A stretch of 64,000 nucleotides of DNA from Mariniphaga sp963747515. Its GTDB lineage: Bacteria; Bacteroidota; Bacteroidia; Bacteroidales; Prolixibacteraceae. A model generated the notes under the pieces. That model made no database searches. It had not been told where the DNA came from and saw nothing but the letters and a program-made list of their open reading frames with translations. Shown here piece after piece: positions 17,624 through 26,954 of this stretch; the first letter of the stretch is position 1, and every line of letters begins with the position of its first letter. Where the stretch lies: positions 62,001 through 126,000 of the forward strand of contig CAVVFN010000008.1 of assembly GCA_963747515.1 (NCBI GenBank). Reading direction: 5' to 3'. Made by a program: the position numbers and the translations under genes.

Positions 17624-18670
17624 ATGGTGAAAAAAAACTTAAACCGACGAAATTTTTTACACAAAACGGCCATAACCGCCGGATTATCAACCTTTGGTTC
17701 TTTAGGTATGACAGCTGATGCGGTGGGCAATAGTTTTGATTCTCAAAATGAAAAATTACCGCGTGAAGTTTGGATAGCCAGTGTTTCACAAATGGGTATG
17801 AATGCGGAGTCTTCAGAAGAAATGGTGGAAAAGATTCTTCAAAGCTTGTCGGAGTTAAAAACAAAATCACCCGATATCGTTTGCCTGCCGGAAGTTTTTG
17901 CTACCTCCAATATCAACAGGGATTATTCGCTTGATGAAAAGGTACAGGTTTCTGTAAATGCCATTGAAAAAATGTCAGCATTCTCCAGAATCAATAATTG
18001 CTATACCGTTTGTCCGGTTTATACCCGTGAGAATGGTGCAGTTTTTAATTCTGCAGTCATCATCGATCGGCAGGGGAAAACAACAGGGGAATACCACAAA
18101 ATACATTTGACTGAAGGGGAAATTAGTATGGGACTTACCCCGGGAAATCTGACTCCTCCGGTTTTTAAAACGGATTTCGGAACCATAGGAGTTCAGATTT
18201 GTTTCGATTTGTTATGGGATGATGGATGGAAAAACTTAAGAGATCAGGGTGCTGAAATTGTATTTTTGCCATCAGCGTTTCCCGGAGGCCAAATGGTAAA
18301 TGCAAAAGCATGGCAGCATAAATATATTATAGTTTCAAGCACCAGAAAGCATACTTCAAAAATATGCGATATAACCGGATCAGAAGTTGACAAAACAGGA
18401 ATCTGGAATCCCGGTCTAATTTGTGCGCCGGTTAATCTGGAGAAAGCATTCTTGCATCTTTGGCCTTATGTAAAAAGATTTCCCGAAATTCAGAAGAAAT
18501 TTGGCCGGAAGGTTCGGATTACCATTTTTCATGAAGAAGAATGGGCGGTTATTGAGAGTCTTTCTGCACAGCTGAAAGTAAGGGATATATTGAATGAATT
18601 CGAACTTCGGACACATGAGAAGCACGTGCAGGATGCAACAATTGCCCAGGAAAAGGCACGAAAAGAATAA
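17624..18670 (+). CDS. Carbon-nitrogen hydrolase (nitrilase superfamily), probably exported
   Basis: A 348-residue C-N hydrolase. The catalytic triad is visible: Glu90 (CLPEVFA), Lys159 (EYHKIHL) and Cys193 (VQICFDLLWDDGW). These enzymes cleave amides, carbamoyl groups or nitriles. The N-terminus carries a twin-arginine type signal (NRRNFLHKTAITAG) followed by a hydrophobic stretch, so the enzyme is likely folded in the cytoplasm and exported. It follows the amidohydrolase by 40 bases and precedes an esterase by 53. The pairing of an amidase with an amidohydrolase in the same operon suggests that the target compound contains amide linkages. Confidence 0.85.
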   Translation: MVKKNLNRRNFLHKTAITAGLSTFGSLGMTADAVGNSFDSQNEKLPREVWIASVSQMGMNAESSEEMVEKILQSLSELKTKSPDIVCLPEVFATSNINRDYSLDEKVQVSVNAIEKMSAFSRINNCYTVCPVYTRENGAVFNSAVIIDRQGKTTGEYHKIHLTEGEISMGLTPGNLTPPVFKTDFGTIGVQICFDLLWDDGWKNLRDQGAEIVFLPSAFPGGQMVNAKAWQHKYIIVSSTRKHTSKICDITGSEVDKTGIWNPGLICAPVNLEKAFLHLWPYVKRFPEIQKKFGRKVRITIFHEEEWAVIESLSAQLKVRDILNEFELRTHEKHVQDATIAQEKARKE

Positions 18671-18723
18671 TAAAACAGAAGTTCTGCAACAAGATTGGAT
18701 CAATTATTGGAAATAATAGTAAA

Positions 18724-21369
18724 ATGATTACTGACATGAATAAACTTAAATTATTGCTGTTTATTACAGTCATTTATATTTTAACAGGAAGCTGCACGGA
18801 ACCTGTTTTAGAATTAAAAGGAGTTGTAAAAGATGGACTGAATGGTAAAACAATTCAGGATGTAACCATCGAACTGAAAGAAACGGATATTTCAACCACA
18901 ACCGATATGGATGGAAATTTTTTAATGAAAGTTCCTTATTCCGCAATTCCCGGGATTACGGTAAAGGAATTAAATTCCACTCCCTTTTTAAGAATAGATC
19001 CATCCTCTCCTGATTTGGTATTGATTGCATCTAAGAGTGGATACCAGAAACTGGAATATTTCATAGCATCAAAAACAGGTGATCTATCTGTTAATATTAT
19101 ACCTGAACCATTTAAATTCAAGGCAGCTGATTATACAGGGGATTATATTCCTTTTACATCTCAACTTAAGGAAGATGTAAAATGGGAAGATATTATTGAC
19201 GGAGTGCGGCTGTATTATGAAAAACGTATCGATAAAATAAAGCCTCAAAGAGAGTTGTATTGGGACAGAGATCTTTCCTCACCGGAAGCTTATGCTGCTT
19301 CCATTGAACCAAACCGCTCACATTTCAGATCAATTATTGGTGCTGTTGATAAGCGAGAAGCCGTTTCCATGGAAAAAATAAAACGAATATCTGAAACGAA
19401 AAAATATGTAGTTTATGAAGTCCGCTGGCCTGTGCTTAAAGAAGTAATACCACGCCCTGCTTTACAAGACTGGCCGGAACTGGATGTCCCCCGGAAGATT
19501 TATGGAGAAGGACTTTTGCTGGAGCCCAAGGGCACAAACAGGGGATATACAGTTGCAATTCCGGATGCTGACCAGCAGCCTGAAGATTTAACAGGAATGG
19601 GAACGGGAGTACCTGAAAATTCACAATTTGCGCGTCGTTTGGCGGAGAATGGCTATACCGTTGTAGTTCCTGTAGTCATTGATCGCACAAGCCGGTGGTC
19701 AAGGGGAACCAACAGGCCTTCGCGATCCTGGATATATTCACAGGCACATGAAATGGGACGCACTGTAGCCGGATATGAAGTACAGAAAATGGAAGCATTG
19801 GTTGACTGGTTTGAACAGCAGGGTGGCAGTGAAGCAGAAATTGGGATAGCAGGTTATGGCGAAGGTGGTCTTTTAGCACTTTATACTGCTGCTTTAGATT
19901 TACGTGTAGATGCCACTCTTGTGAGCGGATATTTTGCTCCCAGGGAAAAAATCTGGCAAGAACCCATTTACCGGAATGTGTGGGGCTTGCTGCATGAATT
20001 TGGGGATGCTGAACTGGCCAGTATGATTGCCCCCCGCTCCTTTATTGTGGAATACAGTCAGGTACCCGAATACACCGGAGAAAAAAATGAAGGCACCAAA
20101 ATAGAACCACCCGGCCGGCTGTGGACTCCTTATTTTATTGATGAAGTTGAACCCGAGTTCAAACGGATTTCTTCACTCACCAAACCGGGATTCGGAAAAA
20201 GAAAGCTGATAAAAAAAGGTGCGGCTGCAAAGATTCCTTTTGGTTCGGAAGAAGCAGTTGAACAGTTTATGAAAATGCTGGGAAACCCGAGGCCATTAAA
20301 ACTATCGGAGGAAATCCCGGTGGATAACCGAACTGATTTTGATACTGAAGCACGCATGGGGAGAATGGTTGAACAAATGGTTGGTCATACTCAGCTTCTT
20401 TTAAGGGACAGTGAATACATAAGAAAGGAATTTGACGCAACCTGTTCCGATCAGAAAAAGTTACGCAGTTATTTCAAAAGAGAATTAACCGGATGGGTAG
20501 ATGATGACTTCCTGCCTATGAATGTAAGAACAAAATTATTTGACAGTCAACCTGGCTATACCTGTTATGATGTATTAATGGATGTATTGCCCGATGTACA
20601 GCTATGGGGCATTCTTTGCATTCCAAAAGGCATAAAACCAGGGGAGAAACGTCCGGTAGTTGTTCTACAGCATGGCCGGGGAGGATATCCAACCACTGCA
20701 TTAAGTAATGCAACAGGCTATTATGAAGTAGGAAGGGAACTGACAAATCGCGGGTTTATTGTTTTCACTCCTTTTGGAAATTGGACAGGTGAAACCCGCT
20801 TCCGCTGGATAGACAGAATTGCCAAACCAACGAAGGCTGGACTTTGGTCGACTGTTGGCCGCCAACATCAACAGCTTCTCCGCTGGTTTTCTACCCTGCC
20901 CTTTGTTGATCCTTCCCGCATTGGCATATATGGAAAGAGCATCGGAGGTCAGGCGGCATCACTGATTGCTTCCATGCTACCTGAATATGCACTCAGCATT
21001 AACTGTGCTTACTTTAATGAAAGTGCACGAAAAGAATCATCCATATATTTTCCTACAAGCTTTGTATATCATGTCGATTCCGAAATGCCTATGTGGAACA
21101 GAGGCCATACACTGGAATATGCAGAAATGGCCAACAGGTTGATTTACCCCCGGCCCTTCATGGTGGAACATGGAAAACAAGATGGAATCGCAGTCCCCGG
21201 ATGGGTATCGTATGAATTTGCCAAAGTTAAAGAACATTATGAGAAAATGGGGAAAGGAGATTTGACCGAACTTGATTTGCATGAGGGTGGGCATATAATA
21301 AATGGTGTGAAAACTTTTCCCTTCCTGCATAAGTACCTGGAATGGCCAGAACCTCAGAATAAAAAATAA
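18724..21369 (+). CDS. Lipoprotein with regulatory-like domain and two alpha/beta hydrolase domains
   Basis: An 881-residue lipoprotein. The signal peptide ends LTGSC (Cys24). A carboxypeptidase-regulatory-like fold follows at about 30-125 (LKGVVKDGLNGKTIQDVTIEL). The first hydrolase-like domain (about 260-480) has GIAGYGEGGLLALY where the usual G-x-S-x-G nucleophile Ser is Gly, so this half is probably not catalytic. The second domain (about 600-875) looks active: VVVLQHGRGGYP (oxyanion), IGIYGKSIGGQAASL (nucleophile Ser), EHGKQDGIAVPGW (Asp) and LHEGGHIING (His), in the style of acetylxylan-esterase or dienelactone-hydrolase relatives. It may remove ester groups from the substrate in the periplasm or at the outer membrane. 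An alternative start, M5, is at 18736. Confidence 0.75.
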   Translation: MITDMNKLKLLLFITVIYILTGSCTEPVLELKGVVKDGLNGKTIQDVTIELKETDISTTTDMDGNFLMKVPYSAIPGITVKELNSTPFLRIDPSSPDLVLIASKSGYQKLEYFIASKTGDLSVNIIPEPFKFKAADYTGDYIPFTSQLKEDVKWEDIIDGVRLYYEKRIDKIKPQRELYWDRDLSSPEAYAASIEPNRSHFRSIIGAVDKREAVSMEKIKRISETKKYVVYEVRWPVLKEVIPRPALQDWPELDVPRKIYGEGLLLEPKGTNRGYTVAIPDADQQPEDLTGMGTGVPENSQFARRLAENGYTVVVPVVIDRTSRWSRGTNRPSRSWIYSQAHEMGRTVAGYEVQKMEALVDWFEQQGGSEAEIGIAGYGEGGLLALYTAALDLRVDATLVSGYFAPREKIWQEPIYRNVWGLLHEFGDAELASMIAPRSFIVEYSQVPEYTGEKNEGTKIEPPGRLWTPYFIDEVEPEFKRISSLTKPGFGKRKLIKKGAAAKIPFGSEEAVEQFMKMLGNPRPLKLSEEIPVDNRTDFDTEARMGRMVEQMVGHTQLLLRDSEYIRKEFDATCSDQKKLRSYFKRELTGWVDDDFLPMNVRTKLFDSQPGYTCYDVLMDVLPDVQLWGILCIPKGIKPGEKRPVVVLQHGRGGYPTTALSNATGYYEVGRELTNRGFIVFTPFGNWTGETRFRWIDRIAKPTKAGLWSTVGRQHQQLLRWFSTLPFVDPSRIGIYGKSIGGQAASLIASMLPEYALSINCAYFNESARKESSIYFPTSFVYHVDSEMPMWNRGHTLEYAEMANRLIYPRPFMVEHGKQDGIAVPGWVSYEFAKVKEHYEKMGKGDLTELDLHEGGHIINGVKTFPFLHKYLEWPEPQNKK

Positions 21370-21396
21370 ACTGTTTGTATATTTAATAAAATAAAA

Positions 21397-22638
21397 ATGA
21401 ACAACAAAAGAAATGTATTTAAAAGAGAAATTCAGTTATTGATTAGTGTCTTTATTTTAATGGTTGTGGTTGTTGTTGATATTCATGCCCAGGATATCAA
21501 AATTCTAAAATCGGGGAACTTTTCCTTTAAAGTCCCTGAATCCTATCTACAGGAACGGGAAGACATACCTGGATTTTGGGTAACCTCAGAGAATGATGTC
21601 AGTGAGTTCCTCTATAACCATGTCCGCAAAGGAAGAATCAAAGTTATTGGAACCTCTGCCGGAGGAAGGCCTATACGCGCAGTCTTTTATGGAAATCCAC
21701 GACAGGGAGAGGGAACGACCACTTTCTCAGGTTCCCTTGGATTTCGGGACGTGCAGGCATACCGGGGACCGGATCATGAAAAAACGGTATATCTGGGGAT
21801 GGCTGCTGTACATGGTGGCGAATTTGAAGGAATAACCGGAATGGTGAACCTTATTTCAGTCATTGAAACAGGAAAAGATTTACAGGGCAGAGAGTGGCCG
21901 GAAATAAACGACATTGTAGTAAAACTTGACCGGGTAATCCTTATTCCTATGGTAAATCCTGATGGCCGGGCTCGTATTCCCTTAAGAATGGAGAAATATC
22001 ATGGCATGGATGAAACAGTTCATGAATATCTGAATACTGGAGGTAATCCTGATGGAACAATTACCGGCTGGCCTCAAATAAAAGAATTTATTCCCCTTGA
22101 TTTTGGTAAACCGGTATTTCCGGGAGGATATCCCAATGATGCAGGTGTAAACATTCAGCATGATGATTTTTTAGGCAAAAGGCAACCTGAAACTCAGACG
22201 CTGTTTGATCTTACTGAACGTGAACGTCCCGACCTGATATTAAATATGCATACAGGGGCAATTTACATGAACTTACATCGTCCATTCTGTGAACCTGTTT
22301 TAACACCTGTATTTGATTCCTTGTACAAACAAATTCATACACGATTGGCCCTGGAAGGATTGCAGTATTCCAAAGATCCGGAAAAAGAAGCGAATCCGCA
22401 ACATTCACCATCTGGTGTTTACAATCTGGATGGAGCGTTGAACCTTCATTGTGGGGCATTAAGTGTAGTGGTTGAATCTCCAAGCCACAGTTTTTCAGGA
22501 AAAAATAAAAATGGTGAACCTGCTTTTCATACTCCCGAAATGCTTCTTGATGCACAACTTTTCTGTCATCTGGAGGCGATGCGGTTTTTGGCAGAATCAG
22601 GGGGCCGTTCCCAATGGACACCTGTGAAAAAGAGGTAA
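21397..22638 (+). CDS. M14-family zinc carboxypeptidase-like protein
   Basis: A 413-residue exported metallopeptidase-like protein. A signal peptide occupies about residues 11-31 (LLISVFILMVVVVVDIHA). The M14 zinc site is recognisable: His139 and Glu142 in AAVHGGEFEG, His285 in LILNMHTGA, with NPDG after the substrate-binding region (LIPMVNPDGRARIP) and the catalytic Glu360 in LSVVVESPSH. Family members remove C-terminal amino acids or amide-linked groups from peptides and peptidoglycan. Its place in the SUS-like operon, 27 bases after the esterase, points to cleavage of an amide-linked amino acid from the imported compound (inference). Confidence 0.8.
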   Translation: MNNKRNVFKREIQLLISVFILMVVVVVDIHAQDIKILKSGNFSFKVPESYLQEREDIPGFWVTSENDVSEFLYNHVRKGRIKVIGTSAGGRPIRAVFYGNPRQGEGTTTFSGSLGFRDVQAYRGPDHEKTVYLGMAAVHGGEFEGITGMVNLISVIETGKDLQGREWPEINDIVVKLDRVILIPMVNPDGRARIPLRMEKYHGMDETVHEYLNTGGNPDGTITGWPQIKEFIPLDFGKPVFPGGYPNDAGVNIQHDDFLGKRQPETQTLFDLTERERPDLILNMHTGAIYMNLHRPFCEPVLTPVFDSLYKQIHTRLALEGLQYSKDPEKEANPQHSPSGVYNLDGALNLHCGALSVVVESPSHSFSGKNKNGEPAFHTPEMLLDAQLFCHLEAMRFLAESGGRSQWTPVKKR

Positions 22639-22709
22639 GCATAAGTATTTCACCGGGGTAATAATCATCAGGAAAAGTTAAATCTGTAAATAACTAAAAC
22701 CTTAACCGG

Positions 22710-23744
22710 ATGGTGGACAGAAGAAAATTTATAAAAGCAGGTGCTATAACAAGCCTTGGTTTATCAATGCGTCAGTCGATTCTTAGGGATGAAAGACTTT
22801 TAAATTCGCCGCATGGGAAAAGAGTGGGTATTATTGGGCTTGATACTTCCCACAGCATTGCTTTTACAGAAGAATTCAATTCATTGGATGCAGGAAATAA
22901 TTTAATGGGGTACAAAGTTACGGCTGCATATCCTTTTGGTAGCCCCGATATTAAGTCAGCTGCTGAAAGAATTGAAAAATACACCCAACAAATAAAAAAT
23001 ATGGGTGTGGAAATTACCGGTTCAATAAAGGAACTTATTGAAAAATCGGATGTAATTTTACTTGAAACCAATGACGGACGAAAACATCTTGAACAGACAC
23101 TTCCGGTTTTAAAAGCAGGAAAAAGGATTTTTATTGATAAGCCAATGACGGCTTCATTATCAGATGCCATGATAATATTTAATGCAGCCAAAAAATACGG
23201 TATTCCTTTGTTTTCTTCATCTTCATTGAGATATATACAGGGAATGGATGAAATAAAAAATGGAGCAGTTGGCAATATTCTGGGGGCCGAAACCTATAGC
23301 CCTGCCCCATTGGAAAAAACACATCCCGATTTGTTCTGGTACGGTATACATGGAGTAGAAACTCTTTTCACTGCAATGGGAACAGGCTGTAAAACTGTAA
23401 GCAGGACATTTACACCTGGTGCCGATGTTGTTGTTGGCATCTGGGAGAATGAGCGAATAGGGACTTTCCGTGGAATAAGAAAGGGCAAATCAGGCTATGG
23501 AGGTGTCATTTACGGAGAAAAAGGAATTCAGCCACTTGGTAGGTATAATGGTTATTATCCACTATTAAAAGAGGTTGCCCTTTATTTCGATCAAGGAACA
23601 ATTCCTGTACAACCTGAAGAGACACTCGAAATTATGGCATTTATGGAAGCAGCAGATATAAGTAAAGCCAGTGGAGGGAAACCGGTTTCCATACAAAAAG
23701 TAATGGACAAAGCCAGAAAAAAAAGCAGTAAATATTCGTTTTAA
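22710..23744 (+). CDS. Gfo/Idh/MocA family oxidoreductase, exported
   Basis: A 344-residue NAD(P)-dependent oxidoreductase. The N-terminus VDRRKFIKAGAITSLGLS is twin-arginine-like. The Rossmann start is RVGIIGLDTSHS, which departs from the usual GxGxxG. The Lys of the catalytic DKP motif is in RIFIDKPMTA. The C-terminal half is the family alpha/beta domain (GIHGVETLFTAMGTG). Members act on sugars, inositols and related polyols. It is the first of two such genes in a row, with only 33 bases between them. The unusual nucleotide-binding loop could change cofactor affinity. Confidence 0.85.
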   Translation: MVDRRKFIKAGAITSLGLSMRQSILRDERLLNSPHGKRVGIIGLDTSHSIAFTEEFNSLDAGNNLMGYKVTAAYPFGSPDIKSAAERIEKYTQQIKNMGVEITGSIKELIEKSDVILLETNDGRKHLEQTLPVLKAGKRIFIDKPMTASLSDAMIIFNAAKKYGIPLFSSSSLRYIQGMDEIKNGAVGNILGAETYSPAPLEKTHPDLFWYGIHGVETLFTAMGTGCKTVSRTFTPGADVVVGIWENERIGTFRGIRKGKSGYGGVIYGEKGIQPLGRYNGYYPLLKEVALYFDQGTIPVQPEETLEIMAFMEAADISKASGGKPVSIQKVMDKARKKSSKYSF

Positions 23745-23777
23745 TAATTCTATAGTTCTCAAAAACAATTAACCGTT

Positions 23778-25196
23778 ATGAATGAAAATAATAGAATGTC
23801 AACCCGTCGGGATTTTCTTACCCGCACCGGAGCCGTTGCTGCAGGAATAACACTGGGGGCAAATGCTGTCAGTGCAAAAAGTTATTCCCGTATATTGGGA
23901 TCGAACGAAAAAATAAGAATGGGCTTCATTGGAATTGGAAACCGTGGTTCTCAGGTGCTTCTGGAATTCATGAATGAAGCGGATTGTGAAATAGCCGCAT
24001 TATGTGATGTATACCAACCTTATCTGGAACGCGATCGTTCGAAAGTAGATCCCCGATATATTAAAACTCGCTCAGACAAAATTCCTCAAATGGGAGAAAA
24101 ATTTTCAGCTGAAGTAGGACGGTTCTCCGATTACAGGAAATTGCTGGAGGATAAATCCATTGATGCTGTTTATATTGGTACCCCTGAGCACTGGCATGCG
24201 CTTCAGGTTATCGATGCAATGAAAGCAGGCAAGGATGTTTTTGTTGAAAAACCATTATCAAAAAGCATCAATGAAGGAAGAGCAATAATAAATGCATGGA
24301 AAAAAAGCAATCAAATAGCCGGAGTATGTTTAAACCGTAGAGGATCGGGCACCTATCAAAAACTGGCTCAGGAAGTTACGAAAGGTAAAATAGGTAAGGT
24401 AACTTTTGCCGTGAGCAATCATGTTTCCAACATGTATCCTGACGGAATAGGCAAATTGAAACCTGAAAATCCTCCTAAAGATTTAAATTGGGATATGTGG
24501 CTAGGACCAAAACCATTCAGGCCGTATCAGTATAACATCGCTCCCTACATGTTTCGGTGGTGGGAAGAATATGACAACCAAATACTTAATAATGGAGTGC
24601 ATTCCCTCGATCTGATCCGCTGGTTGTTAAATGAAAAAGCTCCTGTTTCAGTGACATCCCTGGGAGGAAAATTCGCAATTGACGATGACAGGACAATACC
24701 TGATACCATGCAAACCATTTTTGAATTTCCTTCGGGGGTGGTTGCTACCTTTACTCAACTTGAAGCCAGTTCGGGCAGTACATTGAAGGAAGGTTTTCTG
24801 GAATTACGAGGAACCAAAGGCACCCTTTATATTGCGGGAAACAATGGATATAAAATCGTTCCAGCCAGCAGTGGACAGTTTCAATCATGGGATAAATTAA
24901 TGGAAGGAGAAATATTTGAAGTTGCAACTGCCGGTGACGGAAAACTCGTTGATGGTACCTATTCAAATCCGGGAGCAAACCTCGTGCGGAATTTTCTTGA
25001 TTGTGTAAAAACCAGAGAAACTCCCAGGGTATCGCTCGAAGAAGGTCATCTTTCAACCAATATGGCGCACCTTGCTACCATATCGTTACAGGTACAGCAA
25101 ACTTTAAAATGGGATGCTGAAAATGAAGTAATAACCAATAGTGAAGAAGCAAATAAATTACTTGCATACAGTTACCGGGAACCCTGGAAAATATAA
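23778..25196 (+). CDS. Gfo/Idh/MocA family oxidoreductase, Tat-exported
   Basis: A 472-residue oxidoreductase with a clear twin-arginine signal (STRRDFLTRTGAVAAGITLG, cleavage probably after AVSA). The Rossmann motif is GFIGIGNRGSQ and the catalytic Lys lies in VFVEKPLSKS. The GVHSLDLIRWLL and FEFPSGVVATF segments match the C-terminal domain. Tat export implies that the cofactor is bound before transport; such proteins are common in sulfatase-containing SUS-like loci of this phylum. It is 33 bases downstream of its paralog, and a 225-base gap with possible promoter sequence separates it from the sulfatases. Confidence 0.9.
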   Translation: MNENNRMSTRRDFLTRTGAVAAGITLGANAVSAKSYSRILGSNEKIRMGFIGIGNRGSQVLLEFMNEADCEIAALCDVYQPYLERDRSKVDPRYIKTRSDKIPQMGEKFSAEVGRFSDYRKLLEDKSIDAVYIGTPEHWHALQVIDAMKAGKDVFVEKPLSKSINEGRAIINAWKKSNQIAGVCLNRRGSGTYQKLAQEVTKGKIGKVTFAVSNHVSNMYPDGIGKLKPENPPKDLNWDMWLGPKPFRPYQYNIAPYMFRWWEEYDNQILNNGVHSLDLIRWLLNEKAPVSVTSLGGKFAIDDDRTIPDTMQTIFEFPSGVVATFTQLEASSGSTLKEGFLELRGTKGTLYIAGNNGYKIVPASSGQFQSWDKLMEGEIFEVATAGDGKLVDGTYSNPGANLVRNFLDCVKTRETPRVSLEEGHLSTNMAHLATISLQVQQTLKWDAENEVITNSEEANKLLAYSYREPWKI

Positions 25197-25421
25197 AATT
25201 CAGATACCTGATACTTGTTTTTCACAATCGGCAGTTAAGTTAAGAAAGGTTTAATAGAAAAGGTTGACGTATACTTTTGTATCATCTTTTTAACTTGCTA
25301 TATTTACACCCATGCATAGCTTGGTTCAGAAAAAAGGACTGCCTTAATAATTAAAGGCATTTTCAATTAGCTGCATGAATTTTAGAAGTCTAAAACGTGG
25401 TAGTTTAGTTAATTATTTAAG

Positions 25422-26783
25422 ATGAAAATAAATATCAGTAAATTAATTACCCTCCCTCTGGCTGGTATGGTAGCACTTTCAGCCGGCAGCAATCCGAAAT
25501 CAAAAAAAGTTTCACCTTCTTCAGTCAAACCCAATATCATTATAATAATTCCTGATGATTTAGGATGGAATGATGTAGGTTATCACGGATCAGAAATTAA
25601 GACGCCAAATATTGACAAACTGGCAAAATCGGGCATGCGCCTTAATCAATATTACGTAATGCCTACCTGCACTCCTACAAGAGTAAGTCTTATGACTGGG
25701 AAGTACCCAAGCCGGTATGGCATCACCGGACCTGATTACGGAGAGGTTATTGATCTTGGCGATCCAACATTAGCTTCTATTTTAAGCAAGAACGACTATC
25801 AAACAGCTATTGCCGGGAAATGGCACCTGGGTTCTCCACCCTATACTCCTCTAAAATATGGGTTCCAATCTTCATATGGGTACTTCGACGGCCAAATCGA
25901 TCCCTATACTCATGAATATAAAATGGAAACGAAACTGACTGAGAGAAGATCGTGGCACAGAAACGATGAATACCTGGAAGAAGAAGGTCATGTTACCGAT
26001 CTTCTGACAGCAGAAGCAATCAGAATAATTGAGGGCAAACACGACAAACCTTTTTTTTTGTATTTGGCTCACCATGTACCGCATTATCCCCTGGATGAAC
26101 CCGATGAATATATGGCAGTATACGATAATGTGGAAATGTTTCCATCCCGAAAATTATTTGCAGCCAGTGTTACGCATATGGATAAAGGAATAGGAAAAAT
26201 TATTGATGCCCTGGAACGCACAAATCAACGAGAAAATACATTAATTATATTTACCAGCGATAATGGTGGTCAGCACAGCTGGCATAGCGAAACCGAGTAT
26301 CAGGGTAAATATGCCAACAAACCACATGATGTATTAGGAAATAATTATCCTTTACGAGGATGGAAAGCTGAACTTTATGAAGGAGGCATACGGGTTCCTG
26401 CATTTGTTAACTGGCCTGGAACAATAAAACCCGGGATAACCAATGTACCTGTCCATGTTTCCGACTGGCTTCCTACTCTCTGCAATTTACTTGGATATCA
26501 AAAAAATGTTGAATCGGATGTTGATGGCAGGAATATGTGGCCTTTTCTTACAGGGGAGCAAAAGCAATTAAATGATCGGCAAATGTATTGGAAAACAGGT
26601 ACTGCATATGCCGTGAGAGAAGGAAATTGGAAATTGCTGGTACATCAAAATTCAGATGAACCAGAACTTTATAATCTTAAGAATGATTTTAGAGAGAAAC
26701 AAAATTTAAGTCATGAAAATCCTATGATAACAAAAAAAATGATCCATCTGCTGGAGCAATTCAAAAAGGACGACAGGAAATAA
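25422..26783 (+). CDS. S1-family sulfatase
   Basis: A 453-residue type I sulfatase. Metal-binding Asp residues are in IIPDDLGWND. The formylglycine signature CTPTR starts at Cys83 (PTCTPTRVSLMTGKYP), a Cys-type site for an anaerobic sulfatase-maturing enzyme such as the one at 58213. AGKWHLG and FTSDNGGQHSW supply further active-site residues. The N-terminus has a weak signal peptide (LITLPLAGMVALSAG). It removes sulfate esters from a substrate in the periplasm. The gene is at the distal end of the SUS-like locus, next to a second sulfatase. S1 subfamily and substrate cannot be told from the sequence by eye. Confidence 0.92.
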   Translation: MKINISKLITLPLAGMVALSAGSNPKSKKVSPSSVKPNIIIIIPDDLGWNDVGYHGSEIKTPNIDKLAKSGMRLNQYYVMPTCTPTRVSLMTGKYPSRYGITGPDYGEVIDLGDPTLASILSKNDYQTAIAGKWHLGSPPYTPLKYGFQSSYGYFDGQIDPYTHEYKMETKLTERRSWHRNDEYLEEEGHVTDLLTAEAIRIIEGKHDKPFFLYLAHHVPHYPLDEPDEYMAVYDNVEMFPSRKLFAASVTHMDKGIGKIIDALERTNQRENTLIIFTSDNGGQHSWHSETEYQGKYANKPHDVLGNNYPLRGWKAELYEGGIRVPAFVNWPGTIKPGITNVPVHVSDWLPTLCNLLGYQKNVESDVDGRNMWPFLTGEQKQLNDRQMYWKTGTAYAVREGNWKLLVHQNSDEPELYNLKNDFREKQNLSHENPMITKKMIHLLEQFKKDDRK

Positions 26784-26954
26784 AACAGGTGGCTAAATAA
26801 TACAACAATTGATTATATTATCCATCAATTGTTCCTGTTTCTGCTATTTTTGGTCAGCAAACTTGTTTTAGATGATAATATTGAAAAACCCAATGTTGGC
26901 TGGAAGCATCTGGAATATTTTTATTCTGTGAATTGTATGCATAAAATAAATAAT

